Source: Wurfbainia villosa
Lineage: Eukaryota > Streptophyta > Magnoliopsida > Zingiberales > Zingiberaceae
Direction: 5' to 3'
Assembly (NCBI GenBank): GCA_025175895.1
Contig: CM046000.1
Span: 40,832,720 to 40,896,719 of the forward strand
Length of the DNA stretch: 64,000 bases
Shown here: piece by piece, positions 48,121 through 60,762 of the stretch
How positions within the stretch are numbered: position 1 is the first letter of the stretch
Layout of the letters: each line of letters begins with the position of its first letter
Translations under genes and position numbers: made by a program
The notes under the pieces: generated by a model
The model's database searches: none
The model's input: the letters and a program-made list of their open reading frames with translations, nothing else
What the model was told of the DNA's origin: nothing

Positions 48121-50287
48121 CATGGGTTTCCGATCACAAGCAGGTGTGTTCGATCATGTTTCAGAACATGAGCACAAATGAAGCAATTAAAATTAATAAA
48201 TCTATATTTATTACAACACACACAACACACGCATGCTATTACAACAAGTGTAGACATAACCGTAAATTAAAATTTGCAATAAAAGAAATTATCTACGTTA
48301 TACCTTCCGTATGACGTGTAGCGGGAACGGCATCAACCGGAACGATCCTCGTAAGAATCGTCTCTATCCGTATCAACGCCGAGCTCCTCGGGATGACTTC
48401 GCTAAGTCACGAGCTTCGTCTTCGTACGGGTTACTAGCCTCGTGTTGAAGACGACGCGATCGAGAGATGATCACGATCCGAATCCAAATTCGGATCCTAA
48501 AACGAGTTCTCAAAACTCGCTTCTCCGAGAGGTATTCACAACCGCTTGACGAATCCTTCGCCCTCCACTAGAGGATTACCGGAGATCAAATCCCCGTAAG
48601 TTAGCCGCTGTCGAGCACTAACCGCCGCCCAAACGACGCCCGACGAGGAGGAGAAGCTGTCCAGAAAACTGACAGCTTGGTGGAGGATATAGGCGCCGCC
48701 AACCAAGGAAAGAAAGCCTCACCTTGATGCCAAACCTATAGGAGATCACCGGAGGGTCGCCGGAGGTTCACCGGCTGAAGGTTGGTCGCCGCAACAAGTT
48801 GGAAGGCTGCTGCACCACAAGCTGGGCGGCAACAAGATGTTGGGCGCAATTTTCCAACAAGAGGTGGGCAGGGTTTTGGAAGATTAGGGTTTAACAATCC
48901 CTTAAGCCCTCTTTTATAGAGAACTAATTCTCTTAATGGTTAATGGATCATATCCATAAAGCCCATTAACCCGCTCCATTAGGATAAGTTAAAATAAACC
49001 AAACCATGATGGTTTATTTTAAGTTAAAACGAACCGAACCAACCTTTGGTTCATTCGTTTAATATAAACCAAACCCTTTGGTTTATTCTCATCCATTGGA
49101 TTAGAACCAAACCATTTTGGTCCATCCATTATGTCTTCATAAGACACTGCCCATCCATGCTTCCATTGCGACTGAAACAATTTCATGCTCGCTTTATGTT
49201 TGGTCCAACCAAACATAGTTTCTCTCGGTCTGAGAATCCCATTCTCAAGCTCGTTTTAAATCCTTTGGATTACACTCGTTGTGCGTGTGACCAAATAGGT
49301 TCTCGGTTTATGTTGGCCGTCTATAATTAACCATTAATTATAGAGCGATCATGAGTGGCACCTAGTAGTACATCATGATCCCCAATTAATGAAAAGATCA
49401 ACAGTTGATCGAACTATTTACGAAACCCTTGATGCTCGAATGAATCGTGCCCCATTCCCTTCACTCATCTTATACCCACTTGGTTGGGACATGGTCTATT
49501 GTGTCCGATCCCACTAAGTCGACTCGTCACACCTAGCCCAAGTATCATTTCCTCGTCCTCACGGATTCTAGTTACTCCACATGTATCGAAGAGTACTTTA
49601 CTCTAAACATGTAATGCTTTGGCCAAAGACTTTAGTAACAATCCGACGAGAGGCCATGGGTATACATCTCCTCGCAAGGAGTGGTGAATCCTTTATAGGC
49701 TATTCAAACACCTTGATCACCGACTTATACCCAATCATCCGGGTCCACATCTCCTGAGATGTTTGCTTAAGATGTCAAAGCATAAGTCTCCATGATCAAG
49801 ATGACTTGAATACCATGCAAGTCAAAGGAACATCGCACTTAAGCACAGTAAAAACTTCATTGACATATCTATATATGCAGAGAACCATATGAAGTCTTAC
49901 GGTGGTCAAATGAACTAGTTACCATAACTAGCATCCACGATTAACTCGGACATCACAATGTCTCGGCCCGGTGAGAATCAATTTGCTTGGATACACCAAG
50001 GAGTATACCTCGTGCTAGTCTCGTGAATTGATGGTGTCCAAATCCATCAATTCATCGACTAGGATAATTCGATACATCACAATTACACATGTAGAGATAC
50101 TCACTAGTTGTGATCCAATCACAAATTCTCTCATCTTTGTGAATCGTATCGTGGACATTGATAAATGAGTTTAAGATCCAATCAAATACATTAAACATGT
50201 ATACTCAAATAGTGAATCTTCATTTATCATATAAATGGTTCATACATAAGGCGATTGCCTTAGGACATCTCTCATATATTACTAACA
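48121..50287 (-). repeat. 5' LTR of El3
   Basis: About 2167 bp; the terminal bases are changed (CATGGGTTTCC in place of TGTTGGGTTTCC). TATA at 48908-48918. Confidence 0.85.
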
Positions 50288-50292
50288 GTCCA
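50288..50292. other. TSD of El3, right copy (GTCCA)
   Basis: Repeats 40781-40785. El2 LTR resumes. Confidence 0.9.
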
Positions 50293-51950
50293 GAAAAACT
50301 GGACAGCTTTTGGTGGAGGAATAGAGGCCGGCTAAGGAAAGATGGAAGCTCACCTTATCACCGAACCCAAAGGAGATTGCCGGAGGGTCGCCAGAGGTTC
50401 TCCGGCTGAAGCTTGGACGCCGACAAAGACTTGGACGGCAGCACACAAGCTGGGCGGCAGCAGCTTTAGGGTTGGCGCCAATTAACTCCAAGGTGGAGGT
50501 GGGCGGCAACTCAAGGGGGGCTAGGGTTTTGATTAGGGCTTAATTATCCCTTAAGCCCTCTTTTATAAAGAACTACTTCTCTTAATGGTTATTGGATTAT
50601 AACCATTAGGCCCGTTAACCCGCTCCATTAGGATAAGTTAAAATAAACGAAACCATGATGGTTTATTTTAAGTTAAAACGAACCGAACCAACTTTTGGTT
50701 CATTCGTTTAAAATAAACCAAACCCTTTGGTTTATTCTCATCCATTGGATTAGAACCAAACCATTTTGGTCCATCCATTATGTCTTCATAAGACACGGCC
50801 CATCCACGCTTCCATTGCGACTGAAACAATTTCATGCTCGCTTTATGTTTGGTCCAACCAAACCTAGTTTCTCTCGGTCTGAGAATCCCATTCTCAAGCT
50901 CATTTTAAATCCTTTGGATTACACTCGTTGTGCGTGTGACCAAATAGGTTCTCGGTTTATGTTGGCCGTCTATAATTAACCATTAATTATAGAACGATCA
51001 TGAGTGGCACCTAGTAGTACATCATGATCCTCAATTAACCGAAAAGATCAACGGTTGATCCAGAACTATTTCTGAAACCCTTCAGTAGCTCGAATGAATC
51101 GTGCCCCATTCCCTTCACTCATCTTATACCCACTTGGTTCAGGACATGGTCTATAGTGTCAGTCCCCACTAGGTGACTACGCACACCTAGAGTATCATTT
51201 CCTCGTCCTACAGATTCTAGTTACTCCACATGTATCGAAGAGTACCTTACTCTAAACATGTAATGCTTTGGCCAAAGACTTTAGTAACAATCCGACGAGA
51301 GGCCATGGGTATACATCTCCTCGCAAGGAGTGGTGAATCCTTTATAGGCTATTCAAACACCTTCGATCACTTCGACTTATACCCAATCATCCCGGGTCCA
51401 CATCTCCTTAGAGATGTTTGCTAAAGATGTCAAAGCATAAGTCTCCATGATCAAGATGACTTGAATACCGCAAGTCAAAGGAACATCGCACTTAAGCCAC
51501 AGTAAGAACTTCATTGACATATCTATATATGCAGAGAACCATATGAAGTCTTATGGCTGGTCACTCCAATGAACTAGTTACCATAACTAGCATCCACGAT
51601 TAACTCCGGACATCACTATGTCTCCAGCCAGTGAGAATCAGCTGCTTGGATACACCAAGGAGTATACCTCGTGCTAGTCTCGACAGAATTGATGGTGTCC
51701 AAATCCATCAATTCATCGACTAGGGATAATTCCGATACATCACAATTACACATGTAGAGATACTCACTAGTTGTGATCCAATCACAAATTCTCTCATGCT
51801 GTGAATCGCATCGTGGACATTCAGTAAATGAGTTTAAGATCCAATCAAATACATTAAACATGTATACTCAAATAGTGAATCTTCATTTATCATATAAATG
51901 GTTCATACATAAGGCGATTGCCTTAGGACATCTCTCATATATTACTAACA

Positions 51951-51955
51951 AAACA
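51951..51955. other. TSD of El2, right copy (AAACA)
   Basis: Repeats 33020-33024. El7 LTR sequence resumes after it. Confidence 0.85.
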
Positions 51956-52124
51956 AGCAATTACAACAATTTATATAAAAGACAAGTAAAGAAAAACTTT
52001 ACAACTCTTGCTTTTGATTGCTTGAATGCTTGGTTATTTGATTAGCACTTGGAGACCTGATTTGCAGCAACAAATCGCCTTTAAAGCTCTCAAAAACCGG
52101 ATACATTTTTCTCCATCACGAGCT

Positions 52125-52133
52125 CCTTTTATA
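52125..52133 (-). promoter_or_regulatory. TATA box of El7 LTR
   Basis: Minus strand TATAAAAGG, followed by AGCTCGTG. The same place in El5 is mutated. Confidence 0.55.
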
Positions 52134-53070
52134 GCTTCAACCTATGCTGGAAAAAGTCGATCAGTCGACTGCTCGGGACCATCAGTCGACTGATCACACT
52201 GTTGCTATGAGACAATGGTGTAATCCACGCTAGAAAAATCCAACGGCTAGGACATCAGTCGACTGATCATGAGCATCAGTCGACTGATGAGCCATCACTC
52301 GACTGCTCGTCCCAGTGGTCGAGTGAGACTCCATTATGTGCCCCAAAATCCGAGCATCAGTCGACTGATCACAAGATCAGTCGACTGCTCGTTCAATCAG
52401 TCGACTGACCACCTATGGCAGTCGACTGTTAGGGCAATTCTCGTAGTCAAACCTTAGTTGACTACGCCAGTCGACTTCCACATTGCACCAGTCGACTGGC
52501 ACACCTCAAGCATGAGGTCTTAGCCCAAGTGTGGTGCCCCCATACTTGCTAGACCACCCTTAGCCTAGACCCAAACCTTCTAGCTACCTCCATCAGCCTT
52601 ACGGTTCTCGGATCCCTCTAAGTCATCCATGACTTGTTCGTCCATCGCGCTAGCATTAAGATGCTTCCATCGGCTATGTCATGCTAACGGTGTCTACACC
52701 GCCAAGGCACATTGGACTTACGCCACCAAGACTCCCGCTTGGACTTTACGCCGCCAATAACAAACCCCTTGGACTTCTCAAGTGCCAAGACTCAAGCTTG
52801 GAATTTCCCTTGCCAACCCATGTTGGACTTTCCATGCCAAGTACCCATGACTTGGACTTTCCATAAACATATGGTCAACCCTAGTCAACCATCAAAGTCT
52901 CCCTCGAGTCCAGTTAACATAACCCGAGTTGATTGTATAAACAATCTTCCCAAATTATCACCAAACATTGATGTAAAACATCAATGTCAACTTACTTTGT
53001 CAAACATCAAAACATCTCTCGAGTCAAACTCGAGTCTGGTCAATCGTGACCTGGGCCGATTGCACCAACA

Positions 53071-53761
53071 ATCTCCCCCTTTTTGATGTTTGACAAAACA
53101 AACCTTGAGTTAGGCCCCTAACTCAAATTCCCTTACCAATTTTCCAAATTGGTAATTTAATGTTCTCCCCCTTTTTGACATACATCAAAAAGGTTAACTC
53201 TCCAAGGAGGTCAATGTCTCATGTCCCAATGAAATCTTACAATCTCCCCCTTTGGTCCAAAAATACCTAGGATACCTACCATCTTCCTAGTGATAAGTCC
53301 CATATCACTCAAGAGAGACAATCCTATATGCTCTCTCAATTTTCAAATTTGAGTCTCTCAAAATTTCATTTTCCTCCTTATGAGGAAAAATATCATCCAT
53401 CCTCCCATGATGGATACCTCCCCCTAAAGGCTTGCTCCCTCTTAACCATTGCACCAACAATATCTTTGGGAAGTCCCTAAGCCAATAGGAACTCTAAACC
53501 ATCAAAGATAAGGTTAGAAATTCAACATTGAACTTTCCAATACCTTAAATTTGATACAAAACCCTAAACACCTCTCCAAATCCATATCCAATGGATTTTC
53601 ACCCTTTATAATGCTTCCCAAAGCATATCCTAGGGTTAGAAGTGATTAGGGACCTTAACTGTAGCTGAAACCGGGCTAAACACACCTAGTTTTCTCGAAA
53701 TCGATTTGGCGATCGACTCATCTACGATCTGATGTTACAATCGACCGGGCACGCAAGCAAG
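53071..53761 (-). mobile_element. El7 internal region, part next to the 3' LTR
   Basis: Polypurine tract AAAAAGGGGGAGAT at 53071-53084 (minus strand), then sequence collinear with El5 8834-9530. No gene. Confidence 0.7.
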
Positions 53762-53766
53762 TGATA
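53762..53766. other. TSD of El4, left copy (TGATA)
   Basis: Repeated exactly at 62866-62870. Confidence 0.88.
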
Positions 53767-55855
53767 TGTAGGGTGGATGCTTCGGAGGCTCATTGGCTCC
53801 CATGTCCCCGGATTAAAATTTTCACTAATGAAAGGATTAATCCGGATGGGATGAGCTTCCTTAACAACACCATTTCGTCGTCGTGCTAACAACTTGAGTG
53901 GTCGCTTGAACAAACTAGTTGTTCAAGCAACACAACTCTTCTAGTTGGTTAGCCGCGGAAGAGACGACGGATGGATCGCCGGTTTTTGTGTTTGTCTTCG
54001 GGGTCCATGATTATACAATATATATTCATACACACACATGCATAATCAAAACAAATAAGAACATGCTCAGATCTATACATAAAGTTAAAATAACTTTATA
54101 CCTCACGATCTTCTACCGTATGTCCTATCCTTCTCGTGGACGACGTGTGGACGAAGATCCTCCATGAGTAGAAGCCTTCTAGATCGAGTACTCCTCTACC
54201 TTGTCCGCTGTGAACAAAGAGAAAAATGAACAAATACCTCTCCTATCTAGAACCGACCACCAAATTGGAGAATTTGGTGCAACCGCCGGTCAAGGAGCAA
54301 TGGATGATGCGCGCCAACTTCAAGAAGAGTTGCCACGCCACTTGGAGAATAGGGAGGAGGAGATAACGCCACCTATGGAAGGAGAACCGCGGCCAAGGAA
54401 GAAGGTAGAGGCTTAGATGATGGGCGGCCAAGGGAAGAATGAAGGAAGTGGGCGTAGAACAACCTTGGATGAAGATGATTGCCGCCCACCCTAGCTCCAA
54501 ACCCTAGCCGCCCAACTTCTTTCCAAACCCTAATTCCAATTCAAATCACTTAGTTGCCGCCCAACCCTAAGCCATCTATATATAGTGTAGGGCCTAAACC
54601 TCCTTTAATCTCCACCGTCGGATCTAGGGATTTAATCTCCACCGTCGGATCTAGGGTTTTATCCCAACCGTCGGATCTAGGGTTTAATCCCAACCGTCGG
54701 ATCTAGGATTTCATCCCAACCGTCGGATCTAGGGTTTCATCCCAACCGTCGGATCTAGGGTTTTATCCCAACCGTCGGATCTAGGGATTTAATCCTAACC
54801 GTCGATTCTAGGGTTTCATCCTAACCATCGGATCTTAGGGATTTAATCCCAACCGTTGGTTCTAGGGTTTCATCCTAACCATCAGATCTTAGGGATTTAA
54901 TCCCAACCGTTGGTTCTAGGTTTTGTTTTACATTCTTGGATCTAGACTTCATAAGGATTATATTAGGCTACGATAGGGACCATAAGGAGGAGTTGGGTCT
55001 TGGCCACCCGATGGATCGGAACCACACAAACTTGATCCATCAATGATGTTCCATTCCACTAGAGGATCATCATTGAACTACCTCACCAACCCCATAAATT
55101 AATATGGGCTCCATATATTATTTGTACATCCATCTCCCCGTGTTTAAGATATCGAATGTCCATCAATTAAGGATTTAGACCATCGTAATTAACATCTAAT
55201 TCCTCGAGTAGTACCACTCAACCTTATCATCATGTTGACTAAGTCAACCAGCTGGGTTTACATGATGAACCTTATGAGCTCCTCAAGGGGACATCATTAA
55301 CCTAATATATAGGACACGGTTTCCTCCTATAATCAACGGCACACCATGTAAATAATATTATTTCCCAACTTACCGGGCATATTGATTTAATCCATCTAAA
55401 TCTCACCCACTGGTAAATCAAAGAAATAAATACTAAGTACATGTGCCCGTTATTATATCGGGATTAAGAGCATGTACAACATAATATCCGAGGTCCGATT
55501 CAATTATGTAGTTAGTACTAAATTGAATCACCTCTATGTCGGTCCTACTCAATACACCTAAGTGTACTAGTGTAACTCTATGTTCAAGATAAAACAATAC
55601 CAAGCTACACTACAACCATGCCAATGGTTTGTCCAAAACCATCTTGGTTGTGAGCCTCTACTTATATTTTACAAGGTACTGATAACATGATCTTCTGTGC
55701 CACACCAAGCACCATGTTATCTACAATGTAAAATATTAGACAATATGCACACATATATAATGAATATATAAAATGCAAACAATGATCATGTGATTCTTAT
55801 TTCAAAATAAAATGTTCATACAAAAAGAGCTAGGCTTTCAGTATACATTCCAACA
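53767..55855 (-). repeat. 3' LTR of El4
   Basis: 2089 bp; plus strand TGTAGGGTGG... to ...TACATTCCAACA. Its right half is related to LTR-B. TATATATAG on the minus strand at 54576-54584 is a likely TATA box. Confidence 0.88.
54605..54930 (-). repeat. Minisatellite in El4 3' LTR, 12 units of 26-28 bp
   Basis: Units of the form CCAACCGTCGGATCTAGGG plus TTTAATC or TTTCATC. Early units carry CCACCGTC, late units CTAACCATCGG or CCAACCGTTGG. The 5' LTR copy (61615-61950) has the same 12 units in the same order. Confidence 0.85.
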
Positions 55856-55888
55856 ATCTCCCACTTATACTAAAAGACTATGCCGTCA

Positions 55889-58800
55889 TCACTCTGCCAT
55901 ACATCTGATCCCCATGTCCTCCACATGCCTATCAAACGCTTTCGCTGGAAGGGCCTTAGTGAATGGATCCACCAGGTTATCCTCTGATGCAATCTTGGCG
56001 ACAACAACTTCTCCTCGCTTTACGATCTCTCGTATGAGGTGGTACTTGCGCTCTATGTGTTTACTTGCCTTATGGGCTCGTGGTTCCTTCGAGTTTGCAA
56101 CTGCACCACTGTTATCACAATAAATTGTGATAGTTCTGGGCAAACCAGGAATCACATCTAAGTCCATCAAGAAGTTCCTGAGCCATCTGACTTCCTTTGG
56201 CGCCTCGGAGGTGCCACATACTCACTTCCATGGTAGAGTCATGCCACACATTTACCTTGGACACTCCTCCATACTATGGCTCCACCTCCAAAAGTAAACA
56301 CAAACCCCGAGGTAGACTTACTCTTGTCCCTATCTGATTGGAAATCCGAATCCGTGTAACCTACAGGGACTAATTGATCTGCCCGGTAAACCAGCATATA
56401 ATCCCTAGTCCTTCTCAGGTACTTCAATATATGCTTTACCGCAGTCCAATGTCCCTGTCCAGGATTACTCTGATATCTGCTAACCATGCCCACGGCAAAG
56501 CAGATATCCGGTCTCGTACATAGCATAGCATACATAAGGCTTCCTACTGCCGAAGCATAAGGAACCGCCTTCATGTCCTCTATCTCCTTTGATGTTTTGG
56601 GACACATCTCTTTAGATAAAGGAACTCCATGCCTAAAAGGTAGAAAACCTTTCTTGGAGTTTTGCATGCTAAAACGAGCAAGGATAGTGTCAATGTATGA
56701 AGCTTGAGACAAGCACAACATCCTTTTCTTGCGATCCCTTATAACTTTGATCCCAAGGATGTGTCCCACTTCTCCCAAGTCCTTCATATCAAACTGTTTG
56801 GACAACCATACCCTTACGTCTGATAACACTTTGATATTATTGCCAACTAACAAAATGTCATCTACGTATAGTACAAGAAACACCACTACGTTTCCGTCAC
56901 ATCTCTTGTATACACAAGGCTCATCCGGACTTTGAATAAATCCATATGATTGGATTACCTCATCAAAGCGGATGTTCCAAGATCTAGAAGCTTGCTTCAA
57001 TCCATAAATGGACCGATTAAGCTTACTTACAAGATGCTCTTTGCCTTTAGCAATGAATCCCTCTTGCATATAGATGTTCTCCTCAAGACTTAGTTAAGGA
57101 AAGGCTGTCTTGACATCCATCTGCCAAATCTCATAATCCATATGAGCTATAGATAAGAGAATCGGATAGACTTAAGCATAGCTATCGTGAAAAGGTCTCC
57201 TCATAATCGATACCCTCTTTACGAGTATACCCTTTCAACAAGCCTAGCTTTGAAGGTCTCAACCTTCCGTCTACTCCTCTCTTTCTCTTGTAGATCCACT
57301 TGCATCCAATGGTTTTACACCATCGGGTGGGTCTACTAGCTCCCAGACTTGATTAGAATCCATAGATTCTATCTCTCGATTCATCGCTCTTTGCCAAGAT
57401 CTGCATCTCTATCTTGGATTGCCTCGTCATATGTCCGAGGATAAGGTTCATGTTCACGGGGACTAAGTCGAAGACTCTCCCAAAAACATGAATCTCTCGG
57501 GTTGTCTAACAACCCTCCCTACGACAGGTACCTCCGTGTATGCTCTGTGACAGCGTGCGGTGACTTGTGGTATCTCCTCTTGTACTGCGGTGTGCTGAAG
57601 TCGGGACTTCCCTGTCACTCCTCAAGAACAATCCTACTCGTGGGCTTGTGATTCATCACATAGTCTTCCTCTAGAAATCTGGCATTCGTACTCACGATCA
57701 CCTTCTGATCTCTAGGACTATAGAATAAACCACCCTTCGTTCCCTTAGGGTAGCCAACAAACAAGCGCACTTCTGTACGAGATTCCAACTTACCAGCATC
57801 TCCCTTCAGCACATGTGCTGGACTACCCCAAATTCGAATATGTCTTAGACTAGGTTTTTGCCCAGTCCACAATTCTACAGGGGTAGAAGGTACTGATTTA
57901 GATGGAACCAAGTTCAGAGTGTACATTGTTGTATCCAGTGCATACCCCCAGAACGAAACAGGTAACTCAGAATAACTCATCATCGATCTGACCATCTCCA
58001 TAAGAGTCCTATTCCTTCGCTCCGCTACACCATTCTGCTGGGGTGTGCCAGGTGCAGACAATTGGGATTGAATCCCAGCCTCTGATAAGTAACTCCTAAA
58101 CTCTCCCAAGAGGTACTCGCCACCACGATCAGATCATAATGTCTTGATACTTTTACCTTGACGGTTCTCCACATCAGCCTTGAATTCTTTGAACTTGTCA
58201 AAGCATTGGACTTCAGCGCATCAAGTAAATGTATCCATACCTTGAATAATCGTCTATAAATGAGACGAAGTATTCAAAGCCACCTCTTGCCTGGATAGAC
58301 ATAGGACCGCACAAATCAGAATGAACCAATTCTAACACATCTTTGGCTCTATACCCCTTGGCCTTAAAAGGCCTCTTGGTCATTTTACCTTCCAAGCAAG
58401 ATTCGCAAGTTGGGAGATCCTCCACCACTAATGAACCCAAAGGTCCATCAGCTATCAACCTTTGAATTCTACTTAGGTTAATATGACCAAGCCTTAGATG
58501 CCAAAGATATGTTTGGTTCATTTGCGAAGGTTCTTTTCTCTTATTAGACTTAGAAGATGAGTTATTTACTTCTATATGCATCGTGGGAGTTTTGGTTCAA
58601 TAGAATATAAATTGCCAACCAATGTACCCAGATAATCTCCTATTCCTTTTTATAACCACCTTGTCATTAAAAGAAGCAGAATATCCATCCAAAACAATTT
58701 AGAAAGCGAAATTAAATTCTTTCTAAAAGTAGGTACATAAAGACAATTTCTTAAAACCAAAAATTTATTCCTATCAAAAGATAAATAAGCGTCTCCCCTT

Positions 58801-59740
58801 TGCTATAGCCACACCTTTGAAGCATTGCCCATGAAGGCGGTAATCTCTCCCTCGGCTAGTCGTCGGGTTTCCTGGAACCCTGCAAAGTATTAGACATGAT
58901 CGATTAGCTCTGTATCTACACCACAGTCTTTGGTAGATAACACGCTAAACATGTTTCAACAACTAAACAAGAAGATATACCTTTGTTCTTTCTAGCTCCG
59001 CCTTCCAATGTCCACCGCTTGCAAGTGAAGCACTTGCCTTTCGCTTCTTCACTCTCGCCGAGGTCCTCCCGCCACTTTCTTCGCTCCACCTTGCTTCTTC
59101 TTCTTCTTACCTTTCTGGTTTAGAGGAAGAAACCTTCCGAGCGACCATGGCTTGAGAACTCGACGAAAAGCCCTCTCCGCCACCTCGAGTTCTGTAAAAG
59201 CTCCGCCAACGAATACAACCTCTTGTTCATGTTGTAATTGAGGCGAATCGCCAAAACTCCTAGGCAGAGATCGGAGAATGATATCGACTGGTTTCATCGA
59301 TCTCAGCTCGAGGACTTCCATCTCATTAAGATGAGCCATCATCTTGAGAACATGATCCCTAACGGTGTTCCTCGATCATGGTGGTCGCCATCAAGTTTCT
59401 CATTGCCTCTCGCTTAGCCGCCTCTACTCGATGTCCAAAAGTTCCTTGAGATTGAACATCATGTGGCTGGCAAAGATGTAAGACATTTGACATAGATGCC
59501 AAAATGTAACACCGCGCCATCTCATCCGCTTTAACCCATTTCTTATAATGTTCTTTCTCCTTTTCATCGAGTCATCCGAGGGCTTAGGAGGACAGACCTC
59601 AAGAGTACAAATTTGTACTCCTCAGATTAAGACAATATCCGAGTTTCTTTTCCAATCAATGTAGTTTGGACCAAGAAGTTTGTTTTCTTTAAAATCACAG
59701 AAGTGGGTTGAAAGCCATTTGAAAATCCTAAAAATCACAA
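55889..59740 (-). pseudogene. El4 gag-pol polyprotein, fragmented
   Basis: From right to left: Gag remnants (59049-59740, with a LLGPNYIDWKRN motif near 59680 and KKKKQGG tail), GAG-pre-integrase HLRLGH and first integrase motif VHSDLCGP (58213-58581), integrase end with NGVAERRNRT and VGYPKGTKGG (57615-58109), broken RT start (57070-57614), RT with YVDDILLVGN and RNase H start GYTDSDFQ (56239-57069, 276 aa open), RNase H end with YCDNSGA and LVDPFTKALP (55889-56170). Small deletions separate the pieces. Sequence differs clearly from El1-El3, so this is another copia family (Tork/Angela-like by style; lineage not certain). Confidence 0.85.
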
Positions 59741-60748
59741 TGATCAAAATATTAGATTTCAAATATTATTGATTCTCAAAACAATAAAATCCCAAATCAA
59801 CCAACACCTCAAAACACCGAGAATTTCAGATGCCACGTGTGGACGATACTGAAACCTACATTTGTAAGAGGAGGTTTTACCCATTAATTTTATTATCTTG
59901 TCAACCTTACTTTTTGACAAATAAAATTAATAGTTGGTTCCTCTTTGGCCCTACAAATAAAAGCAGTGACTCGATGGGGAGGATACTTTTATTTGCATCT
60001 AAGTGTGCACCATTACACGATACTAAGGGAATTATTTCGATTATGTGCCTTACACGTGGAAGTACACATGCTCCTAGATAATTTCCTATAACCATTATTT
60101 GACCTAGTGATCCGCAAACAAACCCATCCGATGGAGGAAGGCACTCAGAGCCAACACACAAGTTTGTTGCATCACACGCCAAATTGTAATGGAGGTCATG
60201 AATTAATTAAAATATCCTCTCCCACTTAGTAAATTGCAAATGAGGAATTTTAAATCACACACAACATGCATATAAAACAAATAAGAATAAATATGGAAAA
60301 AACAGAATTTTTCCAACTATTATGGCATTGTCCTCCAATATGCATCCCGCCGTGTCGCCACCTCGTCCGCTCCATCTTTTCCCGTGCGCAAGTCACCAAA
60401 GAGTTCCGAGCCGAGATAAATCATTTTATTTACATCCATCGATCCTATACTCCACGAAGGAGTGTACAAATAATCTAGATCGAAAGTAAACTAAAATGAG
60501 CGGCTAAGCAATGCCGTATTTAATTACAAAAATTAAATACTAATCTAGCCTCGTCAACCCCGAGGATTCAAATAATAAATTTTTACACACATCCATTCAC
60601 ATACACACACATGGCCATAATAGTCGGATCTTATGCCTGCAACCAAAGAGTTAAACTACGCATATCCTACTATTATCCGGCACATATAATATATGAAAAA
60701 TGCATAAAAAATTAACCGAATCCAAAACACACAAAACCGGAAACCATG
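59741..60748 (-). other. El4 leader between PBS and gag
   Basis: No supportable gene; A/T-rich sequence with short ORFs that lack domains. Confidence 0.55.
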
Positions 60749-60760
60749 GCTCTGATACCA
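60749..60760 (-). other. Primer-binding site of El4
   Basis: TGGTATCAGAGC on the minus strand, two bases from the LTR end at 60763. Confidence 0.9.
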
Positions 60761-60762
60761 AA

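Larger units (their letters stand above)
40786..50287 (-). mobile_element. El3: Ty1/copia retrotransposon nested in the El2 5' LTR
   Basis: 3' LTR 40786-42981, gag-pol remnant 42996-46850, leader, PBS 48109-48119 (one base lost), 5' LTR 48121-50287. The TSD GTCCA at 40781-40785 and 50288-50292 is exact. It is 9.5 kb. It keeps RNase H sequence that El1 and El2 lack, but is full of small deletions. Confidence 0.9.
33025..51950 (-). mobile_element. El2: Ty1/copia retrotransposon, same family as El1, containing El3
   Basis: 3' LTR 33025-35247, gag-pol 35262-38946, PBS 40214-40225, 5' LTR in two parts (40227-40785 and 50288-51950). The TSD AAACA at 33020-33024 and 51951-51955 is exact. It is about 9.4 kb without El3 and is inserted in the El7 3' LTR. 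Confidence 0.9.
40227..51950 (-). repeat. 5' LTR of El2, split by El3
   Basis: Parts 40227-40785 and 50288-51950, about 2.2 kb joined. The El3 target GTCCA lies in the last hairpin (CTGTCCAG/CTGGACAG) of the LTR hairpin series. Confidence 0.88.
32710..53070 (-). repeat. 3' LTR of SIRE-like El7, split by El2
   Basis: Parts 32710-33024 and 51956-53070, about 1.43 kb when joined. They are collinear with the El5 LTR (7345-8819). The minus strand begins TGTTGGTGCAATCGG at 53070 and ends ...CAAATATCCTACA at 32710. It holds a stem-loop at 32866-32898, TATA at 52125-52133, GTCGAC palindromes (52155-52500) and a short minisatellite. TCTTC (32705-32709) is the likely left TSD; the right one is outside the window. 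Confidence 0.8.
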
